From Arthrobacter citreus (GTDB lineage: Bacteria; Actinomycetota; Actinomycetes; Actinomycetales; Micrococcaceae), in the NCBI RefSeq assembly GCF_009192745.1, contig NZ_VTFV01000002.1:1178001-1242000 (forward strand): 64,000 nt of DNA. Reading direction: 5' to 3'. Made by a program: the position numbers and the translations under genes. The notes under the pieces were generated by a model, which was not told the DNA's origin, made no database searches, and saw nothing but the letters and a program-made list of their open reading frames with translations. Below, in pieces: positions 1 to 8,581 of the stretch. The first letter of the stretch is position 1; each line of letters starts with the position of its first letter.

Positions 1-2
1 AC

Positions 3-443
3 GGCGAGGTCATTGGCGTGAACGTGGCTATCGCTTCGGCGTCTTCCACGTCCAGCGGTGAGGACAGCGGCAGCATCGGCGTCGGATTCGCCGTGCCGGC
101 GAGCTACGCACAGCGCGTTGCCGACGAGATCATTTCCACCGGTTCGGCCACCCACGGTTTCCTGGGCGTCTCGGTGACCCCGGCCACCGGGTCCGGCTCG
201 TCATCTTTCACGATTGGAGCGCAGGTCGCGGACAATCCGGCCAGCGGCACGCCGGCAGCGCGCGCCGGACTGCAGAAGGGCGACGTAGTCACGTCAGTGG
301 ACGGCATCCCGATCACCGACGCGCAGTCCCTCACCGCGGCTATCCGCATGCAGGCCGCCGGTTCGAAGGTCAAGATCGACTACGTGCGGGACGGGAAGAG
401 CCAGAGCACCGAGGCAACCCTCGGAGACTCAGCAGAGCAGTAA
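3..443 (+). CDS. HtrA/DegP-like serine protease, C-terminal part (5' end outside window)
   Basis: Only the last ~146 codons are present; the reading frame is open back to the window edge, so the GTG at 18 is internal and not a start. The visible part begins with the end of a trypsin-like domain (GEVIGVNVAIAS, then VGFAVPASYA, the usual HtrA segment after the catalytic Ser). It continues into one PDZ domain (GFLGVSV ... ARAGLQKGDVVTSVDGIPI). In this family the protease acts outside the membrane on misfolded proteins and the PDZ domain binds substrate C-termini. The catalytic triad itself is not visible. A strong stem-loop follows 25 bases after the stop. Confidence 0.9.
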   Translation, partial: GEVIGVNVAIASASSTSSGEDSGSIGVGFAVPASYAQRVADEIISTGSATHGFLGVSVTPATGSGSSSFTIGAQVADNPASGTPAARAGLQKGDVVTSVDGIPITDAQSLTAAIRMQAAGSKVKIDYVRDGKSQSTEATLGDSAEQ

Positions 444-467
444 CCGCACACTGGCCCCCGCACTACT

Positions 468-506
468 CCGCCCCGCCTGCCGTCCGGCAGGCGGGGCGGT
501 GCTTTT
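468..506 (+). terminator. Stem-loop terminator after the HtrA-like gene
   Basis: A perfect 15-bp inverted repeat (468-482 with 485-499) is separated by only two bases and followed by TGCTTTT. GC-rich stem plus a short T run fits an intrinsic terminator that separates the protease gene from etfB. Confidence 0.85.
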
Positions 507-574
507 CTGCGACAGCCCGGGGGCACACCCGGCAGCAAATCGGCAGGGAACGTTCGGGCCCGGGGGCCGCGTGT

Positions 575-589
575 GATTAGCTTTAATCT
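575..589 (+). promoter_or_regulatory. Candidate etfB promoter -10 with overlapping palindrome
   Basis: TAATCT (584-589) is a plausible -10 hexamer about 70 bases before the etfB start. It overlaps the short inverted repeat GATTA-GCTT-TAATC (575-588), which could be an operator. No convincing -35 is visible. The ~60-base leader also holds a small hairpin (613-617 pairing with 626-630). Confidence 0.35.
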
Positions 590-656
590 GTCGCCGCCGA
601 CGGGCGGGGGATGCCGGAACGCAAACCGGCGCAATCTTCCTACAGGAAAGGCCGGA

Positions 657-1496
657 ATGCAGGAGTCAGCCAACAGGCCGCTGAACATTGTTGTTTTGGT
701 GAAGCACGTCCCGGACACCCAGTTTGACCGCCGCCTTGAGGGACCGGACCACACCCTGGACCGTTCCGAGAGCATCCTCTCCGAACTCGACGAGTACGCG
801 CTCGAGGCTGCTCTCCAGCTGGCGGAGGAACGCGGGGGAGACAAGGGCGGCAACACCGTCACTGCCGTCACCATGGGCCCTTCCGCCGCAGTCAACGCGG
901 TGAAGAAGTCCCTGCAGATCGGTGCCTACAAGGGCGTGCACCTTTCCGACGACGCGCTGCAGGGCTCTGACGCCGCTGCAACCTCGCTGGCACTGGCCGC
1001 CGTCGTCCGGCATCTCGAGGCAACCCAGGGTCCGGTGGATTTGGTTATTACCGGCATGGCATCAACCGACGGCGAAACCTCCCTGGTCCCGGCCCAGCTG
1101 GCCGAGCGTCTCGGATTCGCCCAGCTGACGTTCGCTTCTGAACTAAGCACCGCGGCAGGTGAATCGGGCATGGTCCTGCATGCCCGCCGCGAGGGAGACT
1201 CCTACTCGGAGGTCATCGAAGCTCCGCTGCCGGCGGTCGTCTCGGTCACGGACCAGGCGAACGAGCCGCGCTATCCGAACTTCCGCGGGATCATGGCTGC
1301 CAAGAAGAAACCGGTTACCGTGCTCTCGCTCCAGGACGTTGGCCTGGATCCGGCCCAGGTGGGCAAACAGGGTTCCTGGACGTCCGTGGCTGCGTCAGCC
1401 CCCCGGCCCGCCCGCGGCGCCGGCACCGTCATTACCGACGACGGCGACGCCGGCATCAAGCTGGTGGACTACCTCGCCTCCCAGAAACTCATCTAG
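657..1496 (+). CDS. etfB: Electron transfer flavoprotein beta subunit
   Basis: 279 aa. The ETF-beta/FixA fold is recognisable from the start (NIVVLVKHVPDTQ) through the MASTDGETSLVPAQLAERLG segment to the late YPNFRGIMAAKKK motif. With EtfA it forms a soluble heterodimer that carries electrons from acyl-CoA and other dehydrogenases to the quinone pool; the beta subunit normally binds AMP. The frame is open upstream to 573, but the ATG at 657 is preferred because AGGAAAG (644-650) lies 6 bases before it and because the conserved family N-terminus begins only ten residues downstream. etfA follows after 49 bases, so the two are probably co-transcribed. Confidence 0.95.
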   Translation: MQESANRPLNIVVLVKHVPDTQFDRRLEGPDHTLDRSESILSELDEYALEAALQLAEERGGDKGGNTVTAVTMGPSAAVNAVKKSLQIGAYKGVHLSDDALQGSDAAATSLALAAVVRHLEATQGPVDLVITGMASTDGETSLVPAQLAERLGFAQLTFASELSTAAGESGMVLHARREGDSYSEVIEAPLPAVVSVTDQANEPRYPNFRGIMAAKKKPVTVLSLQDVGLDPAQVGKQGSWTSVAASAPRPARGAGTVITDDGDAGIKLVDYLASQKLI

Positions 1497-1545
1497 CACG
1501 TCCCTTACGGCGCTAGCCGCGCCCGCACACCTAGGAGAGCGCCCC

Positions 1546-2490
1546 ATGGGCTCCGTACTGGTATTTATTGACGTTCCGTCCCTTCCCCTTCCCCGTGCAG
1601 CACGGGAGCTGCTGGCCATTGCAGGCACGCTCGGTACTCCCGAAGTGGCCGTGCCGCGGCCGCTCGCCGACGAAGCGGCAGCCGAGCTTGGCAGGTTCGG
1701 GGCGGCCCGGATCTACGAACCCGCCCAGGAACTGCCGGACGTCCTGGTGGCTGCCAAGGCAGCGTTCCTTGCCGAAGCGGTCCGCGCCGCGAACCCCGAC
1801 GCCGTTCTGCTGGGCAACTCCTTCGAGGACCGTGAAGTGGCGGCCCGCGTTGGCATCAAGCTTGGCTCCGGCGTCATCACGGACGCAGTTGCCGTAGCCC
1901 CGGACCTGTCCGTGACCAAGTCAGTACTCGCAGGTTCCTTCACATCCACGTGCCGGGTCCAGACAGGAATCCCCGTGATCACGGTCAAGGCCAACTCGGC
2001 CGAGCCCGCCGAGCCCGGTGACGGCGGGACCCCGGAGCGCAGCCAGGTCACCGTGCCGGATGCAGGCCCGGCAGCGGCAGTGGCCGAGCGCTCCGAGAAG
2101 CGCGTCAGCGGTCGGCCGGAGCTCTCCGAAGCGCGGGTCATCGTGGCAGGAGGCCGCGGCGTGGACGGTGACTTCGGTCCGGTGGAGGAACTCGCTGACC
2201 TGCTGGGCGGGGCAGTCGGTGCCTCCCGCGCCGCAACGGATGCGGGCTGGATCGAGCATTCGGCGCAGGTGGGGCAGACGGGCAAGACCGTTTCGCCGCA
2301 GCTGTACATCTCCGCCGGCATTTCCGGTGCCATCCAGCAGAAGGCCGGCATGCAGACCGCCAAGGTGATCGTGGCCGTGAACAAGGATCCTGACGCCCCC
2401 GTCTTCGAAATCGCAGACTTTGGCATTGTGGGCGACCTGGCCTCCGTGCTGCCCCAGGCCTCCGAGGAAATCCGGAAGCGGCGCGCGTGA
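1546..2490 (+). CDS. etfA: Electron transfer flavoprotein alpha subunit
   Basis: 314 aa, normal length for EtfA/FixB. The N-terminal domain starts MGSVLVFIDV. The C-terminal FAD-binding domain is classic: VIVAGGRGVDGDFGPVEELA, GASRAATDAGWI, QVGQTGKTVSPQLYI, GISGAIQQKAGM, and NKDPDAPVFEIADFGIVGD near the end. It binds FAD and pairs with EtfB. The ATG at 1546 has AGGAGAG (1533-1539) upstream; a longer upstream frame overlapping etfB is out of family alignment and is rejected. Its stop overlaps the next start by 4 bases (GTGA). Confidence 0.96.
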   Translation: MGSVLVFIDVPSLPLPRAARELLAIAGTLGTPEVAVPRPLADEAAAELGRFGAARIYEPAQELPDVLVAAKAAFLAEAVRAANPDAVLLGNSFEDREVAARVGIKLGSGVITDAVAVAPDLSVTKSVLAGSFTSTCRVQTGIPVITVKANSAEPAEPGDGGTPERSQVTVPDAGPAAAVAERSEKRVSGRPELSEARVIVAGGRGVDGDFGPVEELADLLGGAVGASRAATDAGWIEHSAQVGQTGKTVSPQLYISAGISGAIQQKAGMQTAKVIVAVNKDPDAPVFEIADFGIVGDLASVLPQASEEIRKRRA

Positions 2491-3236
2491 GCGGTTTCCC
2501 CGACTCGGCGCCCGGACGCGTCCTGGCGTTCGCGGCGCACCCGGATGACATCGACTTCGGTGCTGCCGGCACCCTCGCCAAATGGGCGGCGCAGGGGACC
2601 GAGATCACCTACTGCATCATGACGTCCGGCGATGCCGGCGGATTCGAAGCCGCCGGCAGGGACGGCATCATTGCCCGGCGCAACGCGGAGCAGCGTGCTG
2701 CGGCAGACATTGTGGGCGCAGGCCAGATCCATTTCCTGGGGGAGCGGGACGGGTTCCTGGCCGTGAACCACGAGGTGGTGGGCAAGGCGGTGGAGCTGAT
2801 CCGCCTAGTGCGTCCCGACGTCGTGCTCTCGATGCACCCGGAGCGCAACTGGTCCCGGATCCAGGCCAGCCATCCGGACCATCTGGCGTGCGGGGAGATC
2901 GTCACCCGTGCGGTGTACCCGGCGGCGGAGAATCCCTTTGCCTATCCCGAGCTGGAAGAAGGAGGGCTGCACTCCTGGAAGGTGCCGTGGCTTGTCTTCT
3001 ACGGCGCTCCCCGCGAACGCGAGAACCACGCCGTGGACATCACGGCCCAGGTGGAAACCAAGCTGGAAGCCGTCCGGGTGCACGCCAGCCAGCATCCGGA
3101 CCTGGCCGGAATGGAGTCTGCCGTGCGTTCCTTCCTGCGGGAAAACGCGGCCCGGCACGGTCTGCCCAAAGGCACCAGCGCCGAGGTTTTCCACGTGGTG
3201 GGAGTCAACACCCCCACCACCATCGCCGGTTTCTAG
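2487..3236 (+). CDS. PIG-L/LmbE family zinc-dependent deacetylase
   Basis: 249 aa. The PIG-L signature AHPDD is at residues 17-21 and the second metal motif HPDH at 129-132; together these hold the Zn ion in N-acetylglucosamine-type deacetylases such as MshB, Mca and BshB. It starts with GTG inside the etfA stop (4-base overlap), so it is translationally coupled to the ETF genes. The substrate cannot be read from sequence. It is shorter than typical MshB (about 300 aa), so a role in mycothiol synthesis is possible but not shown. Its stop overlaps the stop of the opposite-strand methyltransferase (CTAG, 3233-3236). Confidence 0.85.
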   Translation: MSGFPDSAPGRVLAFAAHPDDIDFGAAGTLAKWAAQGTEITYCIMTSGDAGGFEAAGRDGIIARRNAEQRAAADIVGAGQIHFLGERDGFLAVNHEVVGKAVELIRLVRPDVVLSMHPERNWSRIQASHPDHLACGEIVTRAVYPAAENPFAYPELEEGGLHSWKVPWLVFYGAPRERENHAVDITAQVETKLEAVRVHASQHPDLAGMESAVRSFLRENAARHGLPKGTSAEVFHVVGVNTPTTIAGF

Positions 3237-4036
3237 GGCTTTACGGCCGTCACGAGAAGGGTGTCGGCGTTGAGGGTGTACTCCTCGCCGAGTTCTGCCA
3301 GGAACGCATCGCGGACCCGGCCTGCGGCATCCTGGTCTTCCGGAAGCAGCAGGCGCAGCGGGCTGCCCATCACCAGGGACCAGGCCAGGTCCTGGCTCAG
3401 CAGTACCGGAACCGATGTGTGCGCGGCGCTGACCTCCTTGAGGCCAAGCTCCTGCAGCCAGTCCGAGGCCTTCTGCGCAGTGTTGATGCGGAGCATGTTG
3501 TCCCGCGAGGACTCGCTGGTGTTGGGCAGCTGAACGCCCTCGGCAGCGCAGTGCCGGAAAAGTGCGGAAGTGAAGTCGGTCAGTGCACCTTCGGCCCAGG
3601 TGCTGAACGCGAGCCTGCCGCCGCTGCGCAGGAGCGAGGCCAGATGGCGGACCCCGGCGTCCATGTCCGGCAGGAAGAAGACGGCGTAACCGCACAGAAC
3701 GACGTCGTACTGTGTGTCGGGGCGGAACCCCAGGACATCCGACTGGGAAAAGGAAACGTTCTCCAGCGAAAGCGTTTTGGCCTTCGCCGCGGCTATCTCC
3801 AGCAGCTCCGCCGAGAGGTCCACGGCATCCACGATGGCACTGGGTCCGGCGCTCTGGGCTGCCGGAACCGTGATTGAGCCGCCGCCGCAGCAGGCATCCA
3901 GGACACTCTCATCCAGCTTGACGTCCGCCGCGGCAACCAGGGCATTGCCCATTGGATTCCACAGAGAGGGGGCCATGCGTTCGAAGTCGCCGGCTCCGGC
4001 GTCGAAAATCCTGGCAAGGGGCTGCTGCTCGGGCAT
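3233..4036 (-). CDS. Class I SAM-dependent methyltransferase
   Basis: 267 aa. SAM-binding motif I is VLDACCGGGSITV, followed by the acidic strand AIVDAVDLS and motif II/III segments (YDVVLCGYAVFFLPD). This is the Methyltransf_11/25 type of small-molecule methyltransferase; the acceptor is unknown. It lies 15 bases downstream of trmL on the same strand, with AAGGA 6 bases before its ATG, so it is likely the second gene of a trmL transcript. It is convergent with the PIG-L gene. Confidence 0.8.
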   Translation of the reverse strand: MPEQQPLARIFDAGAGDFERMAPSLWNPMGNALVAAADVKLDESVLDACCGGGSITVPAAQSAGPSAIVDAVDLSAELLEIAAAKAKTLSLENVSFSQSDVLGFRPDTQYDVVLCGYAVFFLPDMDAGVRHLASLLRSGGRLAFSTWAEGALTDFTSALFRHCAAEGVQLPNTSESSRDNMLRINTAQKASDWLQELGLKEVSAAHTSVPVLLSQDLAWSLVMGSPLRLLLPEDQDAAGRVRDAFLAELGEEYTLNADTLLVTAVKP

Positions 4037-4051
4037 GGTCTGTCCTTCGGC

Positions 4052-4519
4052 TTAGAGCTGGGCACCAGCGAAGCCGTGCTGTCGCCAGGCTTCGTAGACG
4101 GCGATGGAAGCGGAATTCGCGAGGTTCAGCGACCGCAGGGACGGGAGCATGGGCAGCCGCAGCCGCGCGGTCACCCGTGGATCATGTTTGACATCTTCCG
4201 GCAGGCCGACGGACTCGGGGCCGAAGAGCAGGACGTCACCCGGCTGGTAGGCAACGTCTGTATAGGAGGTTTCGCCGTCGGAGGTGAAGGCATAGACCCG
4301 CTCCGGGCGCAGTGTTTCAAAGGCAGCTTCGAGGTTTGGATGTACGTGCATCACGGCGAGGTCATGGTAATCCAGCCCTGCCCTGCGCAGTTTTGAATCT
4401 TCGAAGTCGAAGCCCAGCGGCTCCACCAGATGCAGCTCGGCACCGGTGATCGCGGCCAGCCGGATCGCGTTGCCCGTGTTGCCCGGAATTTCAGGGGTAT
4501 AGAAGAGGATGCGGAACAC
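4052..4519 (-). CDS. trmL: tRNA (cytidine/uridine-34 2'-O)-methyltransferase, SPOUT family
   Basis: 155 aa, the normal length of TrmL/CspR. SPOUT trefoil-knot motifs are clear: PEIPGNTGNAIRLA near the N-terminus, LLFGPESVGLPEDV in the middle, and LPMLPSLRSLNLANSASIAVYEA at the C-terminus. The enzyme methylates the wobble ribose of tRNA-Leu isoacceptors. Start is GTG at 4519, exactly 6 bases after a TAGGAT hexamer, suggesting a leaderless mRNA. Confidence 0.92.
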   Translation of the reverse strand: MFRILFYTPEIPGNTGNAIRLAAITGAELHLVEPLGFDFEDSKLRRAGLDYHDLAVMHVHPNLEAAFETLRPERVYAFTSDGETSYTDVAYQPGDVLLFGPESVGLPEDVKHDPRVTARLRLPMLPSLRSLNLANSASIAVYEAWRQHGFAGAQL

Positions 4520-4531
4520 GTCTTTATCCTA
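4520..4531 (-). promoter_or_regulatory. Leaderless-type promoter of trmL (-10 TAGGAT)
   Basis: On the minus strand TAGGAT (4531-4526) is followed by 6 bases and then the trmL GTG at 4519. This places the predicted transcription start at or within a base of the start codon. No Shine-Dalgarno sequence is present and no clear -35 is visible. Confidence 0.6.
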
Positions 4532-4542
4532 TGCCCGAGCCG

Positions 4543-5508
4543 CTACTGCTTCGTCGCATCGAGAAGCGCGCCCAGCACGGGAAGCAGCACCGTGTTCGGC
4601 TGTGGACCGGTGCTGAAGAAGCGGCGGAGGTCCCTCGCCAGTGTTCCGGGATTCACGACGTCGACCGGCGCCGACTCGGGAAGGTTCGGCGGGGAATCGA
4701 TGATGGGCTCGAACGGGTTCTGGTTTGGGCTGTGCAGGACAAGCCAGCCAGAGACCCGCACATCGGGGAACTTCTCCTGCAGGGTCCTGACTGCGTCGGC
4801 CAGGCGGAGCGAACCTACGGCACGGCCGCGGTGGCGCAGCTGCTTTCCGTCCCAGTACCAGGCACCCGGGGAGGCCATGATCGAATCAATGACTGCCATT
4901 CGGTAGCCGCCCAGCAGGACATGTCCAATTTCAAGGTTCCCGCCGCGGGGACCGCTGTCCGGAATGCGCAGGGAGTTGACGAGCCTTCCGGCCGGATAGT
5001 CCGGGAGCAGGGAGTTCGCCAGCAGCCCGATGGTGAGGTTCTCCGCATCGAAGCGGGAGCCGGCAGAGGAGCCCAAACGTTTGAAGAGTCCGGGCCTTTC
5101 AGGTTCCCCGTTGACCTGGCGTCCAATCATGGCCAGCGGAATGGCCGGAGGGCGCTGGGGAGTGAAATCCGGTTCGAAAACCGGAGCCTTGCCGAAGTCC
5201 GGGTTGGGAACAGGTTTGCCGGCAGCGGCTCCGCCGGCCCCGGCCGTTCCAGTGGGACGGGCAGGGGAAGCGCCGGAAACAGGGCCTGCGGCACCTGCCC
5301 GGCCCAGCCTCCGGTCGTAGGCGGCGCGCTGCTCCGGGTCCGAGAGCACCTGGTAGGCCTCGGAGACCAGGTGGAAAAGCTCGCTGCTGCCGCCCTGGTC
5401 CGGATGGGCGCGGCGGGCAGACTTCCGGTAGGCGGATTTGATCTCGTCAACGGTGGCAGACGGCGTGAGCCCCAGTACCTCGTACAGCGATTGGGCTGGG
5501 GGAGTCAC
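4543..5508 (-). CDS. J-domain (DnaJ-class) protein of unknown partner
   Basis: 321 aa from the GTG at 5508. The N-terminus is a J domain ([13 protein letters not shown] ... [21 protein letters not shown] ... [16 protein letters not shown]) with the HPD tripeptide that stimulates DnaK-type ATPases. A Gly/Ala/Pro-rich linker follows, then a ~200-residue domain I do not recognise. The zinc-finger and peptide-binding domains of true DnaJ are absent. The frame is open to an ATG at 5562, but AAAGGA (complement of 5515-5520) lies 6 bases from the GTG and the J domain starts soon after, so 5508 is preferred. Confidence 0.82.
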   Translation of the reverse strand: MTPPAQSLYEVLGLTPSATVDEIKSAYRKSARRAHPDQGGSSELFHLVSEAYQVLSDPEQRAAYDRRLGRAGAAGPVSGASPARPTGTAGAGGAAAGKPVPNPDFGKAPVFEPDFTPQRPPAIPLAMIGRQVNGEPERPGLFKRLGSSAGSRFDAENLTIGLLANSLLPDYPAGRLVNSLRIPDSGPRGGNLEIGHVLLGGYRMAVIDSIMASPGAWYWDGKQLRHRGRAVGSLRLADAVRTLQEKFPDVRVSGWLVLHSPNQNPFEPIIDSPPNLPESAPVDVVNPGTLARDLRRFFSTGPQPNTVLLPVLGALLDATKQ

Positions 5509-5775
5509 TGCTGGTCCTTTCGGTAGCGCATCGGGTCCCTGGGTATTCGGGCACCGATACATTCTCGGGCGCGCCTAGCGGCGCAGGCACCGATATAACG
5601 CTGCAGGACGCGGAATAGTTCGCCGGCGGACGGTTCTGTTCGCTCCCGGTGGAGCCACAATTCTAGCCGCTCTGATCCGGCATCCGGTGCGCCGGTCCGG
5701 GCCCGGCGGCATCCCGCGAAAGCACCAAACCCCCTTGCCGGGCCGGAAGCGGAGCACAGCCCGGGACCTGGGCGC

Positions 5776-5787
5776 TAGAATTGTCTG
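5776..5787 (+). promoter_or_regulatory. Leaderless-type promoter of the cysteine desulfurase gene (-10 TAGAAT)
   Basis: TAGAAT (5776-5781) is separated from the GTG start at 5788 by 6 bases. There is no ribosome-binding site between them. The rest of the 279-base divergent gap (5509-5787) shows no further feature I can support. Confidence 0.6.
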
Positions 5788-7011
5788 GTGCCCGTGTACC
5801 TCGACCACGCGGCGACCACGCCGATTTCGGCTTCGGCCCTCGCCGCACTCACATCCGAACTGAGCCGCAGCGGCAACCCCTCTTCGCTGCACGGCTCCGG
5901 CAGGCGTGCCCGGATGGTGGTGGAAGACTCCCGGGAAACGCTGGCCGCCGCCCTGGACTGCCATCCCTCCGAGGTCATCTTCACCTCCGGGGGGACCGAA
6001 GCGGACAACCTGGCGGTGAAGGGCCTGTACTGGTCACGGCGGGACGCTGATCCGCGCCGAACCCGCATCCTCTGCTCCCCGGTTGAGCATCACGCAGTGC
6101 TGGACACCGTGGAGTGGCTCCAGAAGCACGAGGGCGCCGAAGTCTCCTGGCTGCCGGTGGATTCCGAGGGCGTGGTCAGCCTGGACGCCGTGCGCCGCGA
6201 ACTCGAGGAACACGGAGCCGAAACCGCCCTTGTGACCCTTATGTGGGCCAACAACGAGGTCGGCACCCTTCAGGACATCCCCGCGCTGGTTGAACTCGCG
6301 CATTCTTACGGGGTCCCCGTCCACTCGGACGCCGTGCAGGCATTTGGCGCCGTCCGTCTCAGTTTCCGCGAATCAGGCCTGGATACCATGGCAGTGAGCG
6401 GCCACAAGATCGGCGGCCCGGTGGGCGTCGGAGCCCTTGTAGTGGGACGCGCCGTCAAATTGACGCCGGTGCTGCACGGCGGAGGACAGGAGCGCGATAT
6501 CCGCTCCGGCACGCTGGACAAGCCCGGGATCGCAGCCTTTGCCGCTGCCGCCCAGGAAGCCACGGATAACCTTGCCGAGGAAAGCGCGCGGCTTCGGACC
6601 CTGCGCAACTACCTGATTGCCGCCGTCGAACGCACCGTTCCCGAAGCGGTGCTGCGCGGACCGCGCGACGACGAGGAAGGCACCCGAAGACTTCCCGGCA
6701 ATGCGCACTTCACGTTCCCCGGCTGCGAGGGGGACTCCCTGCTTTTCCTCCTGGACCTCGCAGGGGTAGAGTCGTCCACCGGCTCCGCCTGCACTGCAGG
6801 GGTGCCCCGCCCGTCCCATGTGCTGCTGGCCATGGGACTGAGTGAAACCGAGGCGCGCGGGGCCCAGCGTTTCAGCTTGGGGCATACATCCACCGCCGAA
6901 GACGTTGATGCACTGATAGACGCATTGCCTGAAGCCTACGAACGGGCCAAGAAGGCCGGCATGGCAGGCAGCGAAAGCAGCATACGAACAGCAGGAACGG
7001 GTTTTAGCTAA
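5788..7011 (+). CDS. iscS: Cysteine desulfurase (NifS/IscS family)
   Basis: 407 aa. A class V aminotransferase fold: YLDHAATTP at the N-terminus, the PLP Lys207 in [10 protein letters not shown], and the active-site Cys335 in STGSACTAG. It moves sulfur from cysteine to an enzyme persulfide, used for Fe-S assembly and, with MnmA next door, for tRNA thiolation. The start is GTG at 5788 with a leaderless promoter; a GTG two codons later is also possible. The stop overlaps the mnmA ATG by one base, so the two are coupled, as in Mycobacterium (iscS-trmU). Confidence 0.93.
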   Translation: MPVYLDHAATTPISASALAALTSELSRSGNPSSLHGSGRRARMVVEDSRETLAAALDCHPSEVIFTSGGTEADNLAVKGLYWSRRDADPRRTRILCSPVEHHAVLDTVEWLQKHEGAEVSWLPVDSEGVVSLDAVRRELEEHGAETALVTLMWANNEVGTLQDIPALVELAHSYGVPVHSDAVQAFGAVRLSFRESGLDTMAVSGHKIGGPVGVGALVVGRAVKLTPVLHGGGQERDIRSGTLDKPGIAAFAAAAQEATDNLAEESARLRTLRNYLIAAVERTVPEAVLRGPRDDEEGTRRLPGNAHFTFPGCEGDSLLFLLDLAGVESSTGSACTAGVPRPSHVLLAMGLSETEARGAQRFSLGHTSTAEDVDALIDALPEAYERAKKAGMAGSESSIRTAGTGFS

Positions 7012-8147
7012 TGAAGGTTTTGGCAGCAATGAGCGGCGGAGTCGATTCCGCCGTAGCCGCAGCACGGGCAGTGGAGGCAGGGCACGACGTCGTCGGGGTC
7101 CACCTTGCGCTCTCCCGCATGCCCGGCACCCTGCGCACCGGCAGCCGGGGCTGCTGCACCATCGAAGACTCCCGCGACGCCTGGCGGGCATGCGACATCC
7201 TGGGCATCCCGTACTACGTCTGGGACTTCTCCGAGCGGTTCAAGGAAGATGTGGTCGATGACTTCGTGGCCGAATACGCTGCCGGACGCACGCCGAACCC
7301 CTGCATGCGCTGCAATGAGCGGATCAAGTTTGCCGCGCTGCTGGAGAAGGCACTGGCGCTGGGCTTCGATGCAGTCTGCACCGGCCACTACGCCAAGGTG
7401 ATTACCGACGCCGACGGCAACCCGGAGCTGCACCGCGCGGCGGACTGGGCGAAGGACCAGTCCTACGTGCTGGGCGTGCTGACCCACGAGCAGCTCAAGC
7501 ACGCCATGTTCCCGCTTGCAGACACCCCGTCCAAGGCCGAGGTCCGGGCGGAGGCGGAGCGCCGCGGCCTCTCCGTTGCCAACAAGCCGGACAGCCACGA
7601 CATTTGCTTCATTCCCGACGGCGACACCCGCGGCTGGCTCGAAGAGCGCATCGAAATGACAGAGGGCGAGATTGTTGACCCCACCGGCGAAACCCTCGGC
7701 ACGCATCCCGGTGCCAACGCCTTCACCGTCGGCCAGCGCAAGGGCCTGAAGCTGGGCCGCCCGGCTGCCGACGGAAAGCCGCGCTTTGTCCTGGAGATCC
7801 GGCCGAAGGAAAACAAGGTCATTGTCGGACCGGAAAAGCTGCTGGAAATCGACCAGATGCGCGGCATCAAGGTCTCCTGGGCCGGGCTTCCGATCCGGGA
7901 GATAGCCACCGGGGAGCCCTTCGAGTGCACCGCGCAGGTGCGCGCGCACGGCGATCCTGTTCCGGCCACCGCCTGGATGGAAACCTGCGAAGACTCCCGC
8001 AGTGAACTGGTCGTCCGGCTGAAGGATCCGATGCGCGGAGTGGCCCCGGGACAGACCGTGGTGATCTACCAGGGCACCCGGGTGCTGGGCCAGGCCACGA
8101 TCGACTCCGCACGTTCCCTTCAGTGGGACCCCGCGGCGGTCTCCTAG
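7011..8147 (+). CDS. mnmA: tRNA-specific 2-thiouridylase MnmA (TrmU)
   Basis: 378 aa, full length. The PP-loop ATP motif MSGGVDSAV is at the N-terminus. The catalytic cysteines are Cys98 (in NPCMRCN) and Cys199 (in [12 protein letters not shown]). The enzyme adenylates and then thiolates U34 of tRNA Lys/Glu/Gln using sulfur delivered from a cysteine desulfurase, here encoded immediately upstream with a 1-base overlap. The C-terminal beta-barrel domain is present (IEIRP-like segment through GQTVVIYQG). Confidence 0.96.
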   Translation: MKVLAAMSGGVDSAVAAARAVEAGHDVVGVHLALSRMPGTLRTGSRGCCTIEDSRDAWRACDILGIPYYVWDFSERFKEDVVDDFVAEYAAGRTPNPCMRCNERIKFAALLEKALALGFDAVCTGHYAKVITDADGNPELHRAADWAKDQSYVLGVLTHEQLKHAMFPLADTPSKAEVRAEAERRGLSVANKPDSHDICFIPDGDTRGWLEERIEMTEGEIVDPTGETLGTHPGANAFTVGQRKGLKLGRPAADGKPRFVLEIRPKENKVIVGPEKLLEIDQMRGIKVSWAGLPIREIATGEPFECTAQVRAHGDPVPATAWMETCEDSRSELVVRLKDPMRGVAPGQTVVIYQGTRVLGQATIDSARSLQWDPAAVS

Positions 8148-8191
8148 GCCCGGCCACCGTAACGTGCACCGGTGCGCGGGAAGCTGGACCC

Positions 8192-8203
8192 TAAACTGGA
8201 GTC
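8192..8203 (+). promoter_or_regulatory. Leaderless-type promoter of the chorismate mutase gene (-10 TAAACT)
   Basis: TAAACT (8192-8197) stands 6 bases before the ATG at 8204, in the 56-base gap after mnmA. The only purine-rich bases (GGAG) touch the start codon too closely for a normal Shine-Dalgarno. Confidence 0.55.
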
Positions 8204-8581
8204 ATGAGTACTGCACCAGCTGACGATTTCGACCCCACAGCCAGTTCCCTTTCCGGGAAGGTGGCCGATGAGGTCATGGACGAGCTGCTTGCCATGCGCA
8301 GCAGCATCGACAACATCGACGCCACGCTGGTCTATCTCCTGGCGGAGCGCTTCAAGGCGACCCAGCGGGTAGGGCACCTGAAGGCTGAACACCACCTGCC
8401 GCCCGCGGATCCGGGCCGTGAAGTCGCCCAGATTGCCAGGCTGCGGCGGCTCGCCGAAGACGCGAACCTTGATCCGGCTTTTGCCGAGAAGTTCCTGAAC
8501 TTCATCATCAGCGAAGTCATCCGGCACCACCAGGCCATTTCCGAGACCCGCAACGGCGGTAGCAATGCAGAAGGAGCCTGA
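8204..8581 (+). CDS. AroQ-type chorismate mutase
   Basis: 125 aa. All-helical AroQ fold with LLAMRSSIDNIDATLVYLLAERF, then the Lys-containing RVGHLKAEHHLPPADPGRE segment and the helix FLNFIISEVIRHH. It converts chorismate to prephenate for Phe/Tyr synthesis. The length suits the single-domain actinobacterial AroQ proteins; no signal peptide is present, so it should be cytoplasmic. The next gene starts 17 bases inside its 3' end, so the two are probably coupled. Confidence 0.88.
   Translation: MSTAPADDFDPTASSLSGKVADEVMDELLAMRSSIDNIDATLVYLLAERFKATQRVGHLKAEHHLPPADPGREVAQIARLRRLAEDANLDPAFAEKFLNFIISEVIRHHQAISETRNGGSNAEGA

Noticed and set aside
590-656. Possible riboswitch in the etfB leader
   Set aside because: Only about 60 bases long, with one small hairpin; it does not fit a riboswitch class I know.
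2582-3877. 431-codon plus-strand frame across the PIG-L and methyltransferase genes
   Set aside because: It runs through two well-supported genes in other frames and has a low-complexity Arg/Gly/Ala composition.
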